Of a DNA stretch of 64,000 nt, positions 26,878-38,948 are shown in pieces. The translations under genes and the position numbers were made by a program. The DNA is taken from contig JANNSU010000056.1 of assembly GCA_031394355.1 (NCBI GenBank), forward strand, positions 62,001 through 126,000, read 5' to 3'. A model generated the notes under the pieces. The model searched no databases, was not told the origin of the DNA, and was given only the letters and a program-made list of their open reading frames with translations. Each line of letters opens with the position of its first letter. Position 1 is the stretch's first letter. The stretch is from JAEUMY01 sp031394355. GTDB taxonomy: Bacteria; Pseudomonadota; Gammaproteobacteria; Burkholderiales; Usitatibacteraceae.

Positions 26878-28623
26878 ATGAAGCTCTCGGACGCTCCCCA
26901 CACAAAAAATACCGCTGCAGCCATATCCGGCGCAGAAATTGTCATTCGCTGCCTTCAGGAAGAAGGGGTCGAATTCGTCTTTGGCTACCCGGGTGGCGCG
27001 GTACTGAACATCTATGACGAGATTTTCAAGCAGGACGTGTTCAAACACGTCCTGGTCCGGCATGAGCAGGGTGCGCTGCACGCGGCGGATGGCTACGCCC
27101 GCGCGACGGGACGTGCAGGCGTTGCCCTGGTCACCAGCGGTCCCGGTGTCACGAATGCTGTCACGGGCATTGCCACCGCATACATGGATTCCATCCCGAT
27201 GGTGGTCCTCACGGGCCAGGTTCCCACGCATGCCATCGGACAGGATGCGTTCCAGGAGTGCGATACGGTCGGGATCACCCGTCCATGCGTCAAACATAAC
27301 TTCCTGGTCAAGGATATTGCCGATCTGGCCAGCACCATCCGCAAGGCTTTCATCGTCGCCCAGACCGGCCGTCCTGGCCCGGTAGTGGTGGATATACCGA
27401 AGGACATCACGCAACAGATGCATGCGTTTTCCTATCCGAAGGACGTGGAAATGCGGTCCTATCGCCCAGCCGTGAAGGGTCACTCCGGGCAGATCAAGAA
27501 GGCTGCCCAGATGATTCTGGAAGCGAAGCAACCCATGGTCTACGTGGGGGGGGGTGCGATTCTTGGCAATGCGGCGGACCTGGTGACACAAGTGGTTCGA
27601 TTGCTCGGCTATCCCTGCACCAACACCCTCATGGGTCTGGGTGCCTATCCAGCGTCTGACCCCCAGTTCGTGGGGATGCTGGGTATGCACGGTACCTATG
27701 AAGCGAACATGGCGATGCAGAACTGTGACGTGCTTCTCGCCATCGGTGCCCGATTTGATGACCGCGTCATCGGCAATCCCGAGCATTTCTTCAACGCTTC
27801 CCGCCGCATCGTCCACATTGATGTGGATCCCTCATCCATTTCCAAGCGGGTGAAGGTGGATGTGCCCATCGTGGGTGATGTTCGCGAGGTGTTGATCGAG
27901 CTGCTGGCACTGTTGACGGATGAAAAGACCAAGCCGGATGCGACAGCATTGAAGTCCTGGTGGGCACAGATCAACGAATGGCGCGCCAAGGACTGTCTGC
28001 GCTATGACCGCAAGAGCTCCATCATCAAGCCCCAATATGTCATCGAGAAGCTGCACGAGATCACTGGCGGGGATGCATTCGTCACCTCTGATGTCGGGCA
28101 GCATCAGATGTGGGCCGCGCAGTTCTACAAGTTCGACAAACCACGACGCTGGATCAATTCCGGCGGTCTGGGCACGATGGGGTTTGGTCTCCCGGCCGCC
28201 ATGGGTGTGCAGCTTGCCTACCCGGATGCCACGGTCGCCTGCGTGACGGGCGAAGCTTCCATCCAGATGTGCATACAGGAACTGTCAACCTGCAAGCAAT
28301 TTCATCTGCCGATCAAAGTGGTGAATCTCAACAACCGCTACATGGGCATGGTGCGCCAGTGGCAGCAGTTCTTTTACGGCAATCGCTATTCCGAGTCCTA
28401 CATGGATGCACTGCCGAATTTCGTGAAGCTTGCCGAAGCCTATGGGCATGTTGGCATGCTTATCGACAAGCCTGCGGATGTGGAGGGGGCGTTGCGGGAG
28501 GCGATGAAGCTGAAGGAGCGACTGGTGTTCCTCGACTTCATCACGGACCAGACGGAAAACGTCTTTCCCATGGTCCCGGGTGGCAAGGGTATTTCGGAGA
28601 TGATCCTCTCCGAAGAGCTCTGA
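26878..28623 (+). CDS. ilvB: Acetolactate synthase, large catalytic subunit
   Basis: This 581-residue TPP enzyme makes acetolactate and acetohydroxybutyrate for Val, Leu and Ile. FGYPGGAVLNIYDE near residue 38 and VRHEQGALHAADGYAR with the catalytic Glu lie in the N-terminal domain. The Mg/TPP motif is VTGEASIQMCIQE through NLNNRYMGM (about 455-490), where GEAS replaces the textbook GDG; this is common in the family. A run of nine G (27545-27553) lies inside the gene but the frame stays open. ilvH follows after 61 bp. Confidence 0.97.
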   Translation: MKLSDAPHTKNTAAAISGAEIVIRCLQEEGVEFVFGYPGGAVLNIYDEIFKQDVFKHVLVRHEQGALHAADGYARATGRAGVALVTSGPGVTNAVTGIATAYMDSIPMVVLTGQVPTHAIGQDAFQECDTVGITRPCVKHNFLVKDIADLASTIRKAFIVAQTGRPGPVVVDIPKDITQQMHAFSYPKDVEMRSYRPAVKGHSGQIKKAAQMILEAKQPMVYVGGGAILGNAADLVTQVVRLLGYPCTNTLMGLGAYPASDPQFVGMLGMHGTYEANMAMQNCDVLLAIGARFDDRVIGNPEHFFNASRRIVHIDVDPSSISKRVKVDVPIVGDVREVLIELLALLTDEKTKPDATALKSWWAQINEWRAKDCLRYDRKSSIIKPQYVIEKLHEITGGDAFVTSDVGQHQMWAAQFYKFDKPRRWINSGGLGTMGFGLPAAMGVQLAYPDATVACVTGEASIQMCIQELSTCKQFHLPIKVVNLNNRYMGMVRQWQQFFYGNRYSESYMDALPNFVKLAEAYGHVGMLIDKPADVEGALREAMKLKERLVFLDFITDQTENVFPMVPGGKGISEMILSEEL

Positions 28624-28684
28624 GCTGCCAGCCTGCCTCCTGCGAGATTACCTGCACCACAACGTCACCTGGAATCCAAGCACC

Positions 28685-29176
28685 ATGAAGCATATCCTTT
28701 CCCTTTTGCTGGAGAATGAATCCGGCGCATTGTCCCGCGTGTCTGGCCTGTTCTCCGCGCGCGGCTACAATATCGAATCGCTGACCGTCGCCCCGACCGA
28801 GGATTCGACCATGTCACGCATGACCATCGTCACGACAGGATCGGACGATGTGGTTGAGCAGATCACCAAACAGCTCAACAAGCTGGTCGACGTCGTGAAA
28901 GTCGTCGACCTGAACGAAGGCAAACACCTTGAGCGCGAGCTCATGCTCGTCAAGGTGCGTGCCGCAGGCAAGGATCGCGAAGAGGTGAAGCGGACGGCAG
29001 ACATCTTCCGCGCTCGCATCATCGACGTGACAGACAAGTCCTACACTGTGGAGCTGACAGGTACCAGCGACAAGCTGGATGCTTTTCTGGATGCCATTGG
29101 CCGCGCGATGGTGCTGGAGACCGCGCGCACTGGTGCATGCGGTCTCGGTCGCGGTGAATGGATCATGAAAGTCTGA
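28685..29176 (+). CDS. ilvH: Acetolactate synthase, small regulatory subunit
   Basis: This 163-residue subunit activates the large subunit and confers valine feedback inhibition. The N-terminal ACT domain (1-75) has LENESGALSRVSGLFSARGY and the Asn/Gly pocket typical of valine binding; the C-terminal domain (about 80-160) has LVKVRAAGKDREEVKRTADI. Length is normal. It lies between ilvB and ilvC in the usual branched-chain amino acid order. Confidence 0.97.
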   Translation: MKHILSLLLENESGALSRVSGLFSARGYNIESLTVAPTEDSTMSRMTIVTTGSDDVVEQITKQLNKLVDVVKVVDLNEGKHLERELMLVKVRAAGKDREEVKRTADIFRARIIDVTDKSYTVELTGTSDKLDAFLDAIGRAMVLETARTGACGLGRGEWIMKV

Positions 29177-30271
<1,095 letters not shown>

Positions 30272-30305
30272 AGATGCACTCTCCGCGCCGTTGCATCGGA
30301 TTGGG

Positions 30306-30349
30306 CGTTCGGCAGCGCAAAGCGGCGCTTTGCGAAACCCTGCCGAACG
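30306..30349. repeat. Two-tier hairpin between ilvC and its tail relic
   Basis: The outer stem CGTTCGGCAG (30306-30315) pairs with CTGCCGAACG (30340-30349). The inner stem CGCAAAGC (30316-30323) pairs with GCTTTGCG (30327-30334). No U-tract follows, so it looks like an inserted palindrome or mRNA processing/stability element rather than a terminator. Confidence 0.75.
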
Positions 30350-30396
30350 TGCCTGGGATCAGGCAGAACAAGCTGGTGGATCAGTCCCGCAATTGA
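30349..30396 (+). pseudogene. Relic second copy of the ilvC 3' end
   Basis: This 48-bp stretch aligns codon for codon with the true ilvC end (30224-30271). Both encode NKLVDQSRN and a stop, but most shared codons differ at synonymous positions (AAT/AAC, AAA/AAG, CTC/CTG, GTT/GTG, GAC/GAT, AGC/TCC, AGA/CGC). The relic has one Trp-to-Gly change and no start. Its GC-rich codons match the rest of the genome better than the functional tail does. Confidence 0.8.
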
Positions 30397-30435
30397 TGAG
30401 CCTTCCAGAGATGTTGTGGTACGCGGCAGGTGGCC

Positions 30436-31284
30436 ATGTCTGACCGCCTCGCCGTGTTGTCACAGTACCTGCTCCCCAAGCAGGCGTTGACGACATTCGC
30501 GGGAAGCGTGGCGCGCAACGAAAGCGGCGCGCGAACCACTCGTTTGATCGAGTGGTTCATCCGCCGCTATGGCGTGAACATGACGGAGGCCCGCAATCCG
30601 GATCCGGCGAGCTATGTGTCCTTCAACGATTTCTTTACGCGACCGCTGAAGGACAATGCGCGTCCGTTGGCTGACGTTGATTTCGTCTGCCCGGTCGACG
30701 GTGCCATCAGTCAATGCGGACCGATTGCCGGTGATCAGATCTTCCAGGCCAAGGGGCACCATTACTCAACGACCACGCTGGTGGGTGGTGATGTGGCGCT
30801 CGCCGATCGATTTGACAATGGCATGTTTGCCACGCTCTACCTGAGCCCGAAGGATTACCACCGCATCCACATGCCTTGCGCGGGGCGGCTCGCGAGCATG
30901 GTCTATGTGCCGGGCGATCTCTTTTCGGTAAATCCGGTGACTGCCCGCGGCGTGCCGGGCCTGTTCGCACGTAACGAGCGAGTGGTCTGTGCGTTCGAGG
31001 GTGAGGCAGGACCGTTTGTGCTGGTGCTGGTGGGGGCCACCATCGTCGGCAGCATGGCGACGACCTGGCACGGCATCGTGAATCCCCCGCGTTCTGCGAA
31101 TATTCGCAGGTGGGACTATCCGGAAGCTACAGCGCCCCGGCTGCGCAAAGGCGAGGAAATGGGTCGCTTCCTGTTGGGATCGACTGTCGTGATGCTCTTT
31201 CCTGCTGACACGATCCGCCTTCAGCCGAGCTGGGTGCCAACGCTCTCCATCTGCATGGGCGAGCCCATGGGTTCGCTGGTCTGA
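30436..31284 (+). CDS. psd: Phosphatidylserine decarboxylase proenzyme
   Basis: This 282-residue proenzyme makes phosphatidylethanolamine and self-cleaves to a pyruvoyl enzyme. The cleavage motif LGST near residue 252 is present, and YLSPKDYHRIHMPCAGRL holds the conserved His region. It lies between ilvC and pssA, its substrate-making partner, in the usual betaproteobacterial order. A perfect palindrome (31096-31107) is read as SANIRRW shortly before the LGST site. A second, more distant psd lies at 58441-59370. Confidence 0.95.
   Translation: MSDRLAVLSQYLLPKQALTTFAGSVARNESGARTTRLIEWFIRRYGVNMTEARNPDPASYVSFNDFFTRPLKDNARPLADVDFVCPVDGAISQCGPIAGDQIFQAKGHHYSTTTLVGGDVALADRFDNGMFATLYLSPKDYHRIHMPCAGRLASMVYVPGDLFSVNPVTARGVPGLFARNERVVCAFEGEAGPFVLVLVGATIVGSMATTWHGIVNPPRSANIRRWDYPEATAPRLRKGEEMGRFLLGSTVVMLFPADTIRLQPSWVPTLSICMGEPMGSLV
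31096..31107. repeat. GCGAATATTCGC palindrome (within psd)
   Basis: Perfect 12-mer, read as ANIR in Psd. Confidence 0.95.
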
Positions 31285-31369
31285 CCCGCTACGGGGACCT
31301 GCTTTACCGTTTCATGGCGGGCCAAAGACCCGGGTTCGCTACAATGCAGTTCTTACTCTCCGGAATCCC

Positions 31370-32170
31370 ATGATGAATTCCCCGGTACCTAAAATTCGCA
31401 AGGGCCTGCTCAGTCCTGAACGGCGCAAGCAAGGCATTTATATTTTGCCCAACCTGTTCACGTCGGCTGCCCTGTTTGCCGGATTCTATGCCGTGGTGCA
31501 AGCGATGAACGGCCGCTTTGAAACGGCTTGCGTGGCAATCTTCTGTGCCATGGTGCTGGATGGACTTGATGGCCGGGTCGCCAGACTCACGCGCACCCAA
31601 AGCGAGTTCGGCGCGCAATTCGACAGCCTTTCCGACATGGTGTCCTTCGGTGTCGCGCCGTCCATCCTCATGTACGAGTGGGCCTTGAAACCGATGGGCA
31701 AGTGGGGCTGGGTAGCGGCCTTCATCTATTGCGTGAGCGCAGCGCTGCGGTTGGCACGCTTCAATACCAACATCGGCGTGGTGGACAAGCGCTTCTTCCA
31801 GGGTATGCCAAGTCCCGCAGCCGCTTGTCTGGTCGCGGGACTCATTTGGGTGCTGAACGACTATCACGTCAAGGGCGGCGAGGTCGCCTGGCTCGCCTGG
31901 GGCGTCACGGTATTCGCCGGCGTAACGATGGTGTCGAACGTGCCTTTCTACAGCGGCAAGGACTTCAACCTGCGCCGCAGCGTCCCCTTCTGGGTGGTCC
32001 CGGCATTCGTCGTGGCTTATCTCCTGATTTCGATTGAGCCTTCGCATGTGCTGTTCGGTCTGTTCGTTTGCTATGCGGTTTCAGGCTATTTCATCGGTGG
32101 TGCGCGTTTGATGCGGCCGGCAAACCCCAAGCCTGACGAGAAGCCGCCCAAACCGCCGGAGATACCCTGA
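31370..32170 (+). CDS. pssA: CDP-diacylglycerol-serine O-phosphatidyltransferase
   Basis: This 266-residue membrane enzyme makes phosphatidylserine from CDP-diacylglycerol and serine. The CDP-alcohol phosphatidyltransferase motif DGLDGRVARLTRTQSEFG through FDSLSD (about 63-88) carries the metal-binding Asp residues. About eight transmembrane helices follow, and the C-terminal tail is Pro/Lys rich. It works directly before psd, which lies just upstream. Start at the first of two adjacent ATG codons. Confidence 0.95.
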   Translation: MMNSPVPKIRKGLLSPERRKQGIYILPNLFTSAALFAGFYAVVQAMNGRFETACVAIFCAMVLDGLDGRVARLTRTQSEFGAQFDSLSDMVSFGVAPSILMYEWALKPMGKWGWVAAFIYCVSAALRLARFNTNIGVVDKRFFQGMPSPAAACLVAGLIWVLNDYHVKGGEVAWLAWGVTVFAGVTMVSNVPFYSGKDFNLRRSVPFWVVPAFVVAYLLISIEPSHVLFGLFVCYAVSGYFIGGARLMRPANPKPDEKPPKPPEIP

Positions 32171-32211
32171 GGCTTGCTTCCGGCAAACTGTCGGGCTATA
32201 TTGAACGCATC

Positions 32212-32298
32212 ATGATTCAGCAGATCCGTTCTTCACGCGGTCTCCCAAGCCTGCGCTCCGCTGGCCTGCTCCTGCTGCTGCGCCCCGCGCGCGCATAA
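32212..32298 (+). CDS. leuL: Leucine-rich leader peptide upstream of leuA
   Basis: This is a 28-codon open frame beginning MIQQIRSSRG and containing five consecutive Leu codons (CTG CTC CTG CTG CTG, 32266-32280) before RPARA and a stop. The position, about 100 bp before leuA, fits a leader that senses leucyl-tRNA supply and controls leuA by attenuation or coupled translation. I do not see a clean terminator hairpin with U-tract after it, so the mechanism is uncertain. The untranslated part downstream contains a GCGAATATTCGC palindrome. It is too short for usual gene calling. Confidence 0.65.
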   Translation: MIQQIRSSRGLPSLRSAGLLLLLRPARA

Positions 32299-32344
32299 AT
32301 TTCCCCCACTCTTTTGTTTTCCTCGTCTGCGGCATGCGCTGCAG

Positions 32345-32356
32345 GCGAATATTCGC
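32345..32356. repeat. GCGAATATTCGC palindrome (leuA leader region)
   Basis: Perfect 12-mer between the leader peptide and the leuA start codon. Confidence 0.95.
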
Positions 32357-32395
32357 ATTCCCGATTCCCCAGCTTGAAACCCCAGGAGCATTTGC

Positions 32396-33931
32396 ATGGA
32401 TCACTTGATCATCTTTGACACCACGTTGCGCGACGGCGAGCAAAGCCCGGGCGCGTCGATGACGCGCGAGGAAAAAGTCCGCATCGCCAAGCAGCTGGAG
32501 AAAATGCGCGTCGATGTCATCGAAGCCGGATTCGCTGCGGCGAGCCCGGGTGACTTCGATGCCGTGCACGCCGTTGCAAGCGCCATCAAGGACAGCACCG
32601 TGTGCAGTCTGGCCCGAGCACAAGCGGGCGATATCCAGAAAGCTGGCGACGCCATCAAGCCCGCAGCACGCGGCCGAATCCACACGTTCATTGCCACATC
32701 GCCCATTCACATGCAGCACAAGCTGCGCATGCAGCCTGACCAGGTATTGGTGGCTGCGGTGGATGCCGTGAAGTTTGCACGCAGCCTCACGGATGATGTG
32801 GAGTTCTCTGCGGAGGATGCAGTACGGAGCGATATCGATTTCCTCTGCCGCGTATTCGAAGCAGTCATCAATGCCGGTGCCAAGACCATCAATGTTCCCG
32901 ATACGGTGGGTTACAGCATTCCCGATCTCTGGGCCGAGCGATTCAGGGAGTTGATTGAGCGGGTGCCGAACTCGGACAAGGTCATCTGGTCCACGCATTG
33001 CCACAATGATCTGGGTATGGCGGTGGCCAATTCCCTTGCGGCCGTGCGGGCTGGCGCGCGGCAGGTGGAGTGCACCATCAACGGGCTGGGCGAGCGGGCC
33101 GGCAATGCCTCACTCGAAGAAATCGTGATGGCCGTGCGCACGCGCAAAGATGTGTTCAGTGTCGAGACCAGGATTGATGCCACGCAGATCGTCCCGGCGT
33201 CGAAGCTCGTCTCCACGATCACCGGCTATCCGGTACAGCCGAACAAGGCGGTCGTGGGTGCCAATGCCTTCGCGCATGAGTCCGGCATCCATCAGGACGG
33301 CGTGCTGAAGCATCGTGAGACTTACGAGATCATGCGCGCGCAGGACGTGGGCTGGCACACCAACAAGCTCACCCTGGGCAAGCTGTCGGGTCGCAATGCA
33401 TTCAAGACGCGGCTCGCCGAACTCGGTATCGAGCTTGAGGGCGAAGTGTCATTGAACGCCGCCTTCAAGAAGTTCAAGGAGCTGGCCGACAAGAAGTCAG
33501 AGATCTTTGATGAGGATCTGCACGCGCTCGTCTCGGATGAGGCTGTGACGCCGGAAGTGGAGCACTATCAGCTCGTTTCGATTACTGCACGCACCGAGAC
33601 GGGCGAGCAGCCCTTTGCCCGCGTAGTCATCTCGGAGGATTTGAAAGAAAAGAATGCCGAGAGTCGCGGCGCAGGTCCTGTGGATGCCACCTTCTGTGCC
33701 ATCGAGAGCATCGCGCATTCGCAGGCCGAGCTGCTGCTGTACTCGGTCAACAACGTCACGCAGGGCACGGACTCGCAAGGCGAGGTAACGGTGCGACTGT
33801 CTAGGGGCGGACGCATTGTGAATGGCATTGGGTCTGACACTGACATTGTGGTGGCATCAGCCAAGGCCTACATCAACGCGCTGAACAAGCTCGCTGGTGT
33901 GCAAAAGCTGAATCCGCAGCTCTCGCCTTGA
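32396..33931 (+). CDS. leuA: 2-isopropylmalate synthase
   Basis: This 511-residue enzyme condenses acetyl-CoA with ketoisovalerate, the first committed step to leucine. [16 protein letters not shown] at the N-terminus holds the metal Asp, [18 protein letters not shown] near 200 holds HxH, and [19 protein letters not shown] near 290 is diagnostic. The C-terminal LeuA allosteric domain (about 390-505) is complete, so leucine feedback is expected. An AGGAG lies before the ATG. Expression is probably also controlled by the leader peptide upstream. Confidence 0.97.
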   Translation: MDHLIIFDTTLRDGEQSPGASMTREEKVRIAKQLEKMRVDVIEAGFAAASPGDFDAVHAVASAIKDSTVCSLARAQAGDIQKAGDAIKPAARGRIHTFIATSPIHMQHKLRMQPDQVLVAAVDAVKFARSLTDDVEFSAEDAVRSDIDFLCRVFEAVINAGAKTINVPDTVGYSIPDLWAERFRELIERVPNSDKVIWSTHCHNDLGMAVANSLAAVRAGARQVECTINGLGERAGNASLEEIVMAVRTRKDVFSVETRIDATQIVPASKLVSTITGYPVQPNKAVVGANAFAHESGIHQDGVLKHRETYEIMRAQDVGWHTNKLTLGKLSGRNAFKTRLAELGIELEGEVSLNAAFKKFKELADKKSEIFDEDLHALVSDEAVTPEVEHYQLVSITARTETGEQPFARVVISEDLKEKNAESRGAGPVDATFCAIESIAHSQAELLLYSVNNVTQGTDSQGEVTVRLSRGGRIVNGIGSDTDIVVASAKAYINALNKLAGVQKLNPQLSP

Positions 33932-33956
33932 TGTCCCGAGGCGGCCAGCCAATTCG

Positions 33957-34086
33957 GAACACAGATGAACACAGATAAGAGTCGGATGAACACGGATACA
34001 GGCGGATTGCGAATATTCGCAATTGACGGGGGATTGCCAGATGAAGCGTGAATCATCTGTGTTCATCCGTGTTCATCTGTGGTTGC
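33957..34086. repeat. Dispersed inverted repeat, copy 2 (ACACRGATGA type)
   Basis: The left arm (about 33957-33998) and right arm (about 34050-34086) enclose a loop that contains a perfect GCGAATATTCGC (34009-34020). It lies between the convergent genes leuA and purB. The start of the loop, GATACAGGCGGA, is shared with copy 3 in the tol operon. Confidence 0.85.
34009..34020. repeat. GCGAATATTCGC palindrome (loop of inverted repeat 2)
   Basis: Perfect 12-mer in the loop of the element between leuA and purB. Confidence 0.95.
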
Positions 34087-34113
34087 GTCGATTTGCTTTG
34101 GGGCTTCCCTAGG

Positions 34114-35571
<1,458 letters not shown>

Positions 35572-35693
35572 TCAGTGTGACGGGTGCAATTTTTCACATT
35601 GATTGTGTCGAAGTTGGCAGCCCACTGCCGTTCGCTTTGCAGGGGAAGTGGTGGGGAGGCGATGCTATACTTCGCGCCTTTTCCGACTCTGGT

Positions 35694-35705
35694 GCGAATA
35701 TTCGC
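35694..35705. repeat. GCGAATATTCGC palindrome (upstream of GST gene)
   Basis: Perfect 12-mer, 8 bp before the GST start codon, in the divergent gap with purB. It overlaps where a ribosome-binding site or early leader would be. Confidence 0.95.
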
Positions 35706-35713
35706 AATCATGA

Positions 35714-36328
35714 ATGGCCATGAAACTGATTGCTTCCAAAACGAGCCCGTATGCACGCAAAGTCCGGGTGGTTCTCGCAGAAAAGCGCATTGACTTTGAA
35801 TTCGTCGAAGAAAACGCGTGGAACGCCGACACCACGGTCCACCAGTTCAATCCGCTGAACAAAGTACCGGTGCTGGTGCTGGATGACGGCATGCCCTTGT
35901 TCGATTCCCGGGTGATCACCGAATTCCTCGACGGCGTCTCGCCGGTGAGTCGCCTGTTCCCGGAGTCGGGGCGAGAGCGCATCATGGTCAAGCGCTGGGA
36001 AGCGCTGGCAGATGGCATCGCCGATGCCGGCGTTGCTGTGTTTCTGGAACGGAAGCGCCCGGGCTCACCGGATGGCGAAGCCTGGATCGCGCGTCAACGC
36101 GCCAAGGTGGATGCCGGTCTCGCAATGGCCGCGCGGGATCTGGGCGACAAGGATTTTTGCCATGGGGTCGGCCTCACTGTTGCCGACATCTCGCTGGCAT
36201 GCGCACTGTTCTGGCTTGAGTTTCGACTGCCGGAAATCGACTGGCGCAAGCAGTACCCTGCTCTGGCCATTTGGGCTGATCGTATCGGCGCGCGCGCTTC
36301 GCTTGCAGATACCCGTCCAGGCGTCTGA
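35714..36328 (+). CDS. Glutathione S-transferase family protein
   Basis: This 204-residue protein has an N-terminal thioredoxin-like domain (about 3-78) with SKTSPYARKVRVVLAEKRID and the glutathione-contact cis-Pro/Ser region NKVPVLVLDDGMPLFDSRVI. The all-alpha C-terminal domain (about 88-195) has FCHGVGLTVADISLACALFW. It resembles the YibF/YfcF-like bacterial group. The substrate cannot be inferred. The start could be either of two close ATG codons (35714 or 35720). Confidence 0.9.
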   Translation: MAMKLIASKTSPYARKVRVVLAEKRIDFEFVEENAWNADTTVHQFNPLNKVPVLVLDDGMPLFDSRVITEFLDGVSPVSRLFPESGRERIMVKRWEALADGIADAGVAVFLERKRPGSPDGEAWIARQRAKVDAGLAMAARDLGDKDFCHGVGLTVADISLACALFWLEFRLPEIDWRKQYPALAIWADRIGARASLADTRPGV

Positions 36329-36333
36329 GCAGG

Positions 36334-37410
36334 CTATTGGATGATGCCGCCACCCAGGCATTCATCTCCGCGGTAGATCACGGCGGACTGCCCAGGGGTA
36401 ATCGCCCATTGAGGCTCATCAAAGTGCAGCCGGAATCCTGTCGCTGAATCCGAATAGTCGCAGGCGGAATCCTGCTGGCGATAGCGGGTTTTGGCGGCAA
36501 GACCCTGTTCGATTCCCGGCGCGGTGCCGCCGGTCCAGCATACATTTGCCGCTGCAAGATCCTGCTTCAGCAACAGGGAATGATCGTGTCCCTGCACCAC
36601 AATGAGCCGGTTGGCGGCAAGGTCTTTTCCGGCGACAAACCAGGGCTCACCCGAGCTGTCCTGCCGCCCGCCAATGCCCAGCCCCTGGCGCTGACCCAGG
36701 GTGTAGTACATCAGGCCCTGATGCTCCCCAATGTCTTCCCCTTCCGGGGTGACCATTCGTCCAGGCTTTCGGGGCAGATAGCGGGAAAGAAATTCCCGAA
36801 ACGGCCGCTCACCGATGAAGCAGATGCCCGTCGAGTCCTTTTTCGCGTGATTCGGCAGGCCGGCATTCTGCGCCAACACCCGGACATCCCGCTTATGCAT
36901 ACCGCCCAGCGGAAAGAGCGCTTTTGAAAGCTGATATTGATTCAGGCGGTGGAGGAAGTAGCTCTGGTCCTTGCTGGCGTCCGAGCCCTTCAGCAGCCGA
37001 AACAGGCCATCGTGCTCTTCAACTCTGGCGTAGTGGCCGGTGGCGATCCAGTCGGCACCCAAGCGGAGCGCATGGTCGAGAAACGCCTTGAACTTGATCT
37101 CTGCGTTGCACAGCACGTCTGGGTTGGGTGTCCGGCCAGCCGAATATTCGCTCAGAAATTCGGCAAAGACCCGGTCCTTGTATTCCGCAGAAAAATTGAC
37201 GGCTTCAATCTCGATGCCGATTTTGTCAGCCACCGATACTGCATCCACGAGGTCTTCACGGGTTGAGCAGTATTCGTCATCGTCATCGTCTTCCCAATTC
37301 TTCATGAAGAGACCGACGACATCATGGCCGGCTTGCTTCAGCAGCAGGGCAGACACAGCTGAATCCACGCCGCCCGACAGGCCAACAACAATGCGTTTTC
37401 TGGGGTTCAT
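36334..37410 (-). CDS. mnmA: tRNA-specific 2-thiouridylase
   Basis: This 358-residue enzyme puts sulfur on uridine 34 of tRNA-Lys, -Glu and -Gln. The PP-loop is [15 protein letters not shown] at the N-terminus; the two catalytic Cys lie in [18 protein letters not shown] and [17 protein letters not shown]. The ATG at 37410 is used; the frame is open 35 codons further but without family similarity. A near-palindrome CCGAATATTCGC lies at 37140-37151. The RluE-like gene lies just upstream on the same strand. Confidence 0.96.
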   Translation of the reverse strand: MNPRKRIVVGLSGGVDSAVSALLLKQAGHDVVGLFMKNWEDDDDDEYCSTREDLVDAVSVADKIGIEIEAVNFSAEYKDRVFAEFLSEYSAGRTPNPDVLCNAEIKFKAFLDHALRLGADWIATGHYARVEEHDGLFRLLKGSDASKDQSYFLHRLNQYQLSKALFPLGGMHKRDVRVLAQNAGLPNHAKKDSTGICFIGERPFREFLSRYLPRKPGRMVTPEGEDIGEHQGLMYYTLGQRQGLGIGGRQDSSGEPWFVAGKDLAANRLIVVQGHDHSLLLKQDLAAANVCWTGGTAPGIEQGLAAKTRYRQQDSACDYSDSATGFRLHFDEPQWAITPGQSAVIYRGDECLGGGIIQ

Positions 37411-37483
37411 GGCGGAATTATCCCAAATCCGGCTGTTTGGAAGCGACTGGGGAGGAGAGAGCTCGAGAATGCCCCGGACTGGG

Positions 37484-38047
37484 TCAGTCGCGATACAACA
37501 ACGCCGGATCGCCATCCTGCCACTGGCCAGGCATCAGATTGTCCAGCGACCAGGAACCGATGCGATGCCTGATGAGACGCAGTGTGGGGAAGCCCAGCTT
37601 GGCTGTCATGCGACGCACTTGGCGGTTCTTTCCTTCGCGGAGGGTGACTTCCAGCCATGCCGTGGGGATGGATTGCCGGATCCGGATGGGCGGGGTGCGC
37701 GCCCACAAGCCCGAGGGCTCGTCGATGACACGCGCTAAAGCGGGGGCGGATATGAACTCACCCAGGTCAAGCCCGGCTGCGATGGGTTCCAGTGCAGCGT
37801 CCGTGGGCGATCCTTCAACCTGCACCCAGTAGGCCTTGTCCAACTTGAACCGCGGGTCCGCGATCCGGGCCTGCAGCGTCCCGTCATTGGTCAAGAGCAG
37901 CAATCCTTCACTGTCGGTGTCGAGCCTGCCAGCCGGGTAGACCCCGGGCACATCGACCAGGGGTTTCAGCGTCGGTTTGTCGCCGGAAGGGCTGAACTGG
38001 CAAATCACGCCGAAGGGTTTGTTGAGCAACAGAAATCTTGTTTTCAA
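37484..38047 (-). CDS. rluE: RluE-like 23S rRNA pseudouridine synthase
   Basis: This is a pseudouridine synthase of the RsuA/RluB/E/F group. The catalytic Asp is in [20 protein letters not shown] near residue 45, and the family motif [25 protein letters not shown] lies near 150 (here as [14 protein letters not shown]). No S4 domain is present, as in RluE. The frame is open to 38173, but that would cross the terminator of the cold-shock gene. A TTG at 38047, just before [12 protein letters not shown], is the likely start. The start remains uncertain, as no good Shine-Dalgarno is visible. Confidence 0.85.
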   Translation of the reverse strand: MKTRFLLLNKPFGVICQFSPSGDKPTLKPLVDVPGVYPAGRLDTDSEGLLLLTNDGTLQARIADPRFKLDKAYWVQVEGSPTDAALEPIAAGLDLGEFISAPALARVIDEPSGLWARTPPIRIRQSIPTAWLEVTLREGKNRQVRRMTAKLGFPTLRLIRHRIGSWSLDNLMPGQWQDGDPALLYRD

Positions 38048-38063
38048 TTCAGACTTTCGCGCA

Positions 38064-38101
38064 AAAGAAAAAGCCCCTGCCGCCTTCGCGGACAGGGGCT
38101 G
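38064..38101 (-). terminator. Rho-independent terminator of the cold-shock gene
   Basis: AGCCCCTG pairs with CAGGGGCT around a loop (38072-38100) and is followed on the minus strand by TTTTTCTTTT. Confidence 0.92.
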
Positions 38102-38117
38102 TGTCAAGAAGACGAAT

Positions 38118-38321
38118 TCAGGCGTTGTTAATGTTCGACGCCTGCTTGCCTTTCGGGCCTTGCGTGATGTCAAAGCTGACTTTTTGCCCTTCTTTCAGCG
38201 TCTTGAATCCATTCATCTGAATGGCGGAAAAGTGAGCAAAAAGATCCTCACTGCCGTCATCAGGGGTAATGAATCCAAAACCCTTGGCGTCGTTAAACCA
38301 CTTGACTGTTCCAGTTGCCAT
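38118..38321 (-). CDS. cspA: Cold-shock protein, CspA family
   Basis: This 67-residue single cold-shock domain binds single-stranded nucleic acid. RNP1 is KGFGFITP and RNP2 is DLFAHFSAI. The length is exact for the family. The gene ends in a clear terminator. The 298-bp gap upstream to clpS is long enough for the extended 5' leader that cold-shock mRNAs often use as a thermosensor, but I cannot verify a fold. The paralogue type (A, C or E) is not certain. Confidence 0.95.
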   Translation of the reverse strand: MATGTVKWFNDAKGFGFITPDDGSEDLFAHFSAIQMNGFKTLKEGQKVSFDITQGPKGKQASNINNA

Positions 38322-38549
38322 GCGCTTCCTCGGAAAATAGTTGACAGGGTGGAGCCCCGGATATCGTTTGTGTTCAAGGATAGTCAGCGACCGCCTCACA
38401 CCCAAGGCACGCGGCAAACCGGACCTGCAGACACGCTTGAAGCCAAACTCCAGACTGGATTGTTACCCGACAATCTTTGTTGCGTCAATAGGTTGCGAGC
38501 GATGTGTCGAGCGATGGGGCCAGCCGGATGAACATTGCAGCCGTGAGCC

Positions 38550-38580
38550 TTGAAACTCGCAGGAGTGTTGTCCATATAAT
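38550..38580 (+). promoter_or_regulatory. Likely clpS-clpA promoter
   Basis: TTGAAA (38550-38555), a 19-bp spacer and TATAAT (38575-38580) lie 39 bp before the clpS start. The spacer is longer than the optimum. Confidence 0.5.
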
Positions 38581-38619
38581 GGGAGCATTATCCAACAGGC
38601 AGAATCGCGAACATTTTCG

Positions 38620-38928
38620 ATGGCTACCAGGCATCAAGGGAACGAGGCACTAAAGACCCAGGAAAGCAAGGTCAAGCCGCCACCCATGTTTCAGGTTGTG
38701 ATGTACAACGACGATTACACGCCAATGGAGTTCGTTGTCGAGGTGTTGCAACGCTTTTTTGGGATTACTCGTGAACGAGCGACGCAGATCATGCTCCAAG
38801 TGCATACTGAGGGACGTGGAATCTGTGGGCTGTACCCGAAGGACGTGGCAGCTGCGAAGGTGGATCAGGTGGCTGCGCACGCGCGGAAGCACCAGCACCC
38901 TTTGATGTGCGGGATGGAAGAGACGTAA
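38620..38928 (+). CDS. clpS: ATP-dependent Clp protease adaptor ClpS
   Basis: This 102-residue adaptor delivers N-degron substrates to ClpAP. The conserved region is [20 protein letters not shown] with the N-end-rule pocket residues (Asn/Asp/Asp and Met), followed by [19 protein letters not shown]. It lies 20 bp before clpA, in the normal pair. Confidence 0.97.
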   Translation: MATRHQGNEALKTQESKVKPPPMFQVVMYNDDYTPMEFVVEVLQRFFGITRERATQIMLQVHTEGRGICGLYPKDVAAAKVDQVAAHARKHQHPLMCGMEET

Positions 38929-38948
38929 TCCAGAACGGAAGGATTTTA

